Assembly (NCBI GenBank): GCA_035498555.1
Contig: DATKAB010000140.1
Coordinates: 1 to 46,149 of the forward strand
Direction of reading: 5' to 3'
Source: Candidatus Sulfotelmatobacter sp.
Lineage (GTDB): Bacteria > Eisenbacteria > RBG-16-71-46
Length of the DNA stretch: 46,149 bases
Shown here piece by piece: positions 44,009 through 46,149 of this stretch. The notes beneath the pieces are model-generated. The model did no database searches and was not told where the DNA came from. It saw nothing but the letters and a program-made list of their open reading frames with translations. A program made the position numbers and the translations under genes. Position 1 is the first letter of the stretch. Every line of letters starts with the position of its first letter.

Positions 44009-44040
44009 TTGCTGACCGCGCCGCCCGCGACTGATAGTCT
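44009..44040 (+). promoter_or_regulatory. Candidate promoter of the 44048 lipoprotein gene
   Basis: TTGCTG (44009-44014) precedes GATAGT (44033-44038, 18 nt spacing) or the overlapping TAGTCT (44035-44040, 20 nt). The box ends seven nt before the ATG, so the transcript would be leaderless or nearly so. Confidence 0.4.
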
Positions 44041-44047
44041 TTCACGC

Positions 44048-44854
44048 ATGAAATCCCGTCCGGACTTCGCCATGCGGGGAGTGTTCGTGGCCGCGATCGT
44101 TGCGCTCGGCGCGTACGTGATCTCGTGCTCCAACTCGCCGACCTCCCCAACCGGCAGTCTCGCGGCCCTTAGCGGCACGGTGTTCGATTCCGGCGGCCAC
44201 GCGGTGTCCGGCGCCCGCATCGTGGTGTCGTACCCGTACCCGGATCCGACGTCTCCCGCGCTCCGCTCGAGCGCGCCGTCGCGGCTGCTGGACATTCCCA
44301 GTCCACTTCCGTCCGCGCGATCGCTGGCGGTCTTCAACAACCCGTGTTCGCTCGGCGTGATGACGTTTCACATCGGCCTTCCCGACACCGCGTTCCTGAC
44401 CGGGCGGATCGTGGATCGAAATGGGACGCCGAGGAGGCTGCTGTTCGAGAGGACGTTTCAGTCCGGGGTCTATGCGGTGGCCTGGGACGGCAAGGACGAC
44501 ACGAGTGCGACGCTGGCGCCGGATGTCTACGTGTTCCATCTGACCGAGGTCCAGGGCGACTCGACATTCAATCTGAGCGCGAACGTTCTCTGGAACCCGA
44601 GCGACCCGACCGCGGCGTACGCGATGCAGGCGAATTCGCAGGGCGCGTTCTCGGTTCCACTTTCGTCGCTGGCGAACGGGCAGAAGATCGATGCCGTGGA
44701 CATGACCGGCGCGCCGCTCGGATCGTTCGTCGTCGGCAAGAACCTGCGCGTGACCGCAACCGGCCCGCCGAGCGGGATCGCGACCGTGGGCGCGACCACC
44801 GTGGCGACGAATGCTCAGGGGAAGGGCGTGAGCGTCACGGTGAGGTTGCCGTAG
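44048..44854 (+). CDS. Lipoprotein with carboxypeptidase-regulatory and FlgD-like segments
   Basis: A 268-residue protein. The N-terminal helix FVAAIVALGAYVISCSNSPT ends in a lipobox-like VISC. LSGTVFDSGGHAVSGARIVV is a carboxypeptidase-regulatory-like/Ig-like opening. The segment from IGLPDTAFLTGRIVDRNG to YAVAWDGKDDTSATLAPDVY resembles the FlgD-Ig module, as at the end of the beta-helix protein. It is probably anchored to a membrane facing outward. Function unknown. ATG at 44048 was chosen; ATG at 44072 is also possible. Confidence 0.72.
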   Translation: MKSRPDFAMRGVFVAAIVALGAYVISCSNSPTSPTGSLAALSGTVFDSGGHAVSGARIVVSYPYPDPTSPALRSSAPSRLLDIPSPLPSARSLAVFNNPCSLGVMTFHIGLPDTAFLTGRIVDRNGTPRRLLFERTFQSGVYAVAWDGKDDTSATLAPDVYVFHLTEVQGDSTFNLSANVLWNPSDPTAAYAMQANSQGAFSVPLSSLANGQKIDAVDMTGAPLGSFVVGKNLRVTATGPPSGIATVGATTVATNAQGKGVSVTVRLP

Positions 44855-44874
44855 GGGGGGCGGCAGAGCAGTTC

Positions 44875-45819
44875 TCAGTGCGCGGTCGAACGGAACTGCT
44901 CGTAGCGCTCTTCGAGAAACTCTCGCTTCGGACGCTGGGCACGAGACCGCGGCAAGTGTCCGAGTGGCGTCCCGTGCAGCTCCTGCAAAGCGTGGCGAAG
45001 TGTCGGCCCGTCATCCTCTTTCCGAATGTCTGAGCGCACTTCGACGATCAGGTCGTGAGGTCTGATTCCGAGGACGTTCTTGTCGTACGCGGCATGATGC
45101 AGCTTGCAGAGCGATATTCCATTTGAGACCCACGGCTCACCCTTCGGGTGCCCATCAGGAAGAATGTGCGCAGCATCGAGAAGTTCCGCATGTCGAAGCC
45201 TGCAAATTGCGCACGTGTGCTTGTAGGCGCGCAGGACTCTGAACCTAAAACTCGCTTGGTGAACTCTCCTGAGGACCGCCGCCGTGACGTACTCACGTTG
45301 AATCTCCGCCATGCTCTCTGCCACCGCAAGTGCTGGCAGCGCCTCCCCGGCTAGACGCGGATTCGATACCGCGACGATGAAGAACTCACGTCTTGGATCG
45401 TCTCCTACGATCAACACCGGGTAGAGCGCTTCGTAGTAGCCGGGCTCGACGCCGTGGAAGTAGACGAGGGGCGTCTTCTCAGTCATCGCAAGTCTAAGTC
45501 CGACATTGTCGCGGTGTTGCGGCCCACCGTGACTTCGATACTTGTAGCTGATCAACCCGTCTGGACGAGTCTCGTCCTCGTAGGGCCGCGGCTGGCCCTC
45601 GATGATCGGGACAGTCGTGATGCTAAGGGGAACCCGCTCGAGAGCTGCTGGCTTGAAGATTCCTTGGGCGCTTAGGAGTGGAACCCGAATTCCGTCGAAC
45701 ACGAATCCCTTGGCAAGTTCAGCACGAGGAAGAATCTCTCCGAACTGAGATCTCAGTCGGTCCAAGAAGCCAAAAGCCTCCATCCTGATCAAGGGATCAC
45801 GATCGTCCATGCCGGTCAC
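44875..45819 (-). CDS. HNH restriction-type endonuclease
   Basis: A 314-residue protein. The C-terminal HNH nuclease domain (about 200-255) has CAICRLRHAELLDAAHILPD, then SNGISLCKLHHAAYDKNVLG, with metal-coordinating and catalytic His and Cys residues. The N-terminal half contains LVYFHGVEPGYYEALYPVLI, typical of COG3440-type predicted restriction endonucleases where this part may recognise DNA. No methyltransferase gene is beside it. The reading is visibly less GC-rich and its codons (CTC, AGA, ATA-type choices) differ from the neighbours, which suggests acquisition by transfer. GTG at 45819 overlaps the upstream transporter stop; ATG at 45810 is an alternative. Confidence 0.82.
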   Translation of the reverse strand: MTGMDDRDPLIRMEAFGFLDRLRSQFGEILPRAELAKGFVFDGIRVPLLSAQGIFKPAALERVPLSITTVPIIEGQPRPYEDETRPDGLISYKYRSHGGPQHRDNVGLRLAMTEKTPLVYFHGVEPGYYEALYPVLIVGDDPRREFFIVAVSNPRLAGEALPALAVAESMAEIQREYVTAAVLRRVHQASFRFRVLRAYKHTCAICRLRHAELLDAAHILPDGHPKGEPWVSNGISLCKLHHAAYDKNVLGIRPHDLIVEVRSDIRKEDDGPTLRHALQELHGTPLGHLPRSRAQRPKREFLEERYEQFRSTAH

Positions 45820-46149
45820 CCCTCCACCCGCTCCACCTCCCTCGGCTCGCCCCTCGCCACCACGACGGCCGCGGCCAAGTCACCCGTGACGTTCAAAGTC
45901 GTGCGACACATATCGAGGAAGCGGTCGACGCCGAGAATCATCCCGATTCCCTCGGCCGGAATGCCCACCAGTCCCAGAATCATCACCACGACGGGAATGG
46001 ACCCGGCTGGCACGCCGGCGGTGCCGATCCCGCCCAGGATGCAGATGAACACCACGGTGAACTGCTGCGCGAGCGTCAACGCCACTCCGTAGAATTGCGC
46101 CAGGAACAGCACGGTCACGCCCTCGAACAGCGCGGTGCCGTTCTGATTG
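45816..46149 (-). CDS. Dicarboxylate/amino acid:cation symporter (partial, C-terminal part)
   Basis: The gene enters from the right edge and only its last 110 codons are present. The segments GTALFEGVTVLFLAQFYG, GGIGTAGVPAGSIPVVVMIL and LGVDRFLDMCRTTLNVTGDL are the conserved TM7-HP2-TM8 region of the DAACS (GltP/DctA) family, including the helical-hairpin GVPGGS-type motif and the Asp and Asn residues that contact cation and substrate. It takes up glutamate, aspartate or C4-dicarboxylates with sodium or protons. The exact substrate cannot be told from this portion. Confidence 0.9.
   Translation of the reverse strand, partial: NQNGTALFEGVTVLFLAQFYGVALTLAQQFTVVFICILGGIGTAGVPAGSIPVVVMILGLVGIPAEGIGMILGVDRFLDMCRTTLNVTGDLAAAVVVARGEPREVERVEG

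Overview
The window is a GC-rich bacterial chromosome segment with mostly short intergenic spaces and many start/stop overlaps (ATGA, GTGA). The conserved block rpmE - DUF1385 - prfA - prmC - murA plus rho is chromosomal housekeeping. A secreted parallel beta-helix protein ending in a FlgD-like/sorting-type domain, kinases with beta-propellers, and a second FlgD-like protein suggest an FCB-related lineage, perhaps Candidatus Eisenbacteria. That placement is an inference from gene content; no rRNA gene is present to fix it.

Left end (1-8188): part of a type VI-like contractile system. Plus-strand genes encode a LysM/peptidoglycan-binding protein, an OmpA-like/peptidoglycan-binding protein and a 765-residue orphan. 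They face a two-gene minus-strand operon encoding two paralogous sheath proteins. The larger fuses a TssB-like domain to a TssC-like domain through a Pro/Ala linker; the smaller has a reduced TssB-like segment before TssC. This is the most unusual locus seen. Divergent from it is an operon of histidine kinase, sigma54-type response regulator and YbbR-domain protein (8312-11831).

11828-15798: an arsenic cassette (arsR-arsM-arsC) with an AT-rich operator, then a tetR - S41 peptidase operon with a perfect 10-bp inverted-repeat operator. 16277-17994: rho with a long leader, then a VOC-family protein. 18017-26230: accessory enzymes: Ser/Thr kinase, DUF1801, NUDIX, acetamidase/formamidase, GNAT, small membrane protein, O-methyltransferase, PLP decarboxylase, zinc-ribbon protein, isochorismatase-like protein lacking the catalytic Cys, and a cupin. 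Next is a DEAD-box helicase on the minus strand.

27865-35893: rpmE, DUF1385, prfA, prmC, the beta-helix protein, a DUF1684 lipoprotein-like protein and murA. 35922-41157: methyltransferase plus sialidase-like propeller, an ArsR-AHSA1-DinB cluster with an operator over the start codon, and selB, implying selenocysteine use. 41204-46149: a kinase with a beta-propeller, a lipoprotein, an atypical lower-GC HNH endonuclease, and the 3' end of a dicarboxylate symporter gene. Several genes (25248, 35922, 37814, 44048) have a TANNNT box 6-7 nt before the start codon, which suggests leaderless transcription. No tRNA, rRNA, CRISPR array or insertion sequence was recognised.
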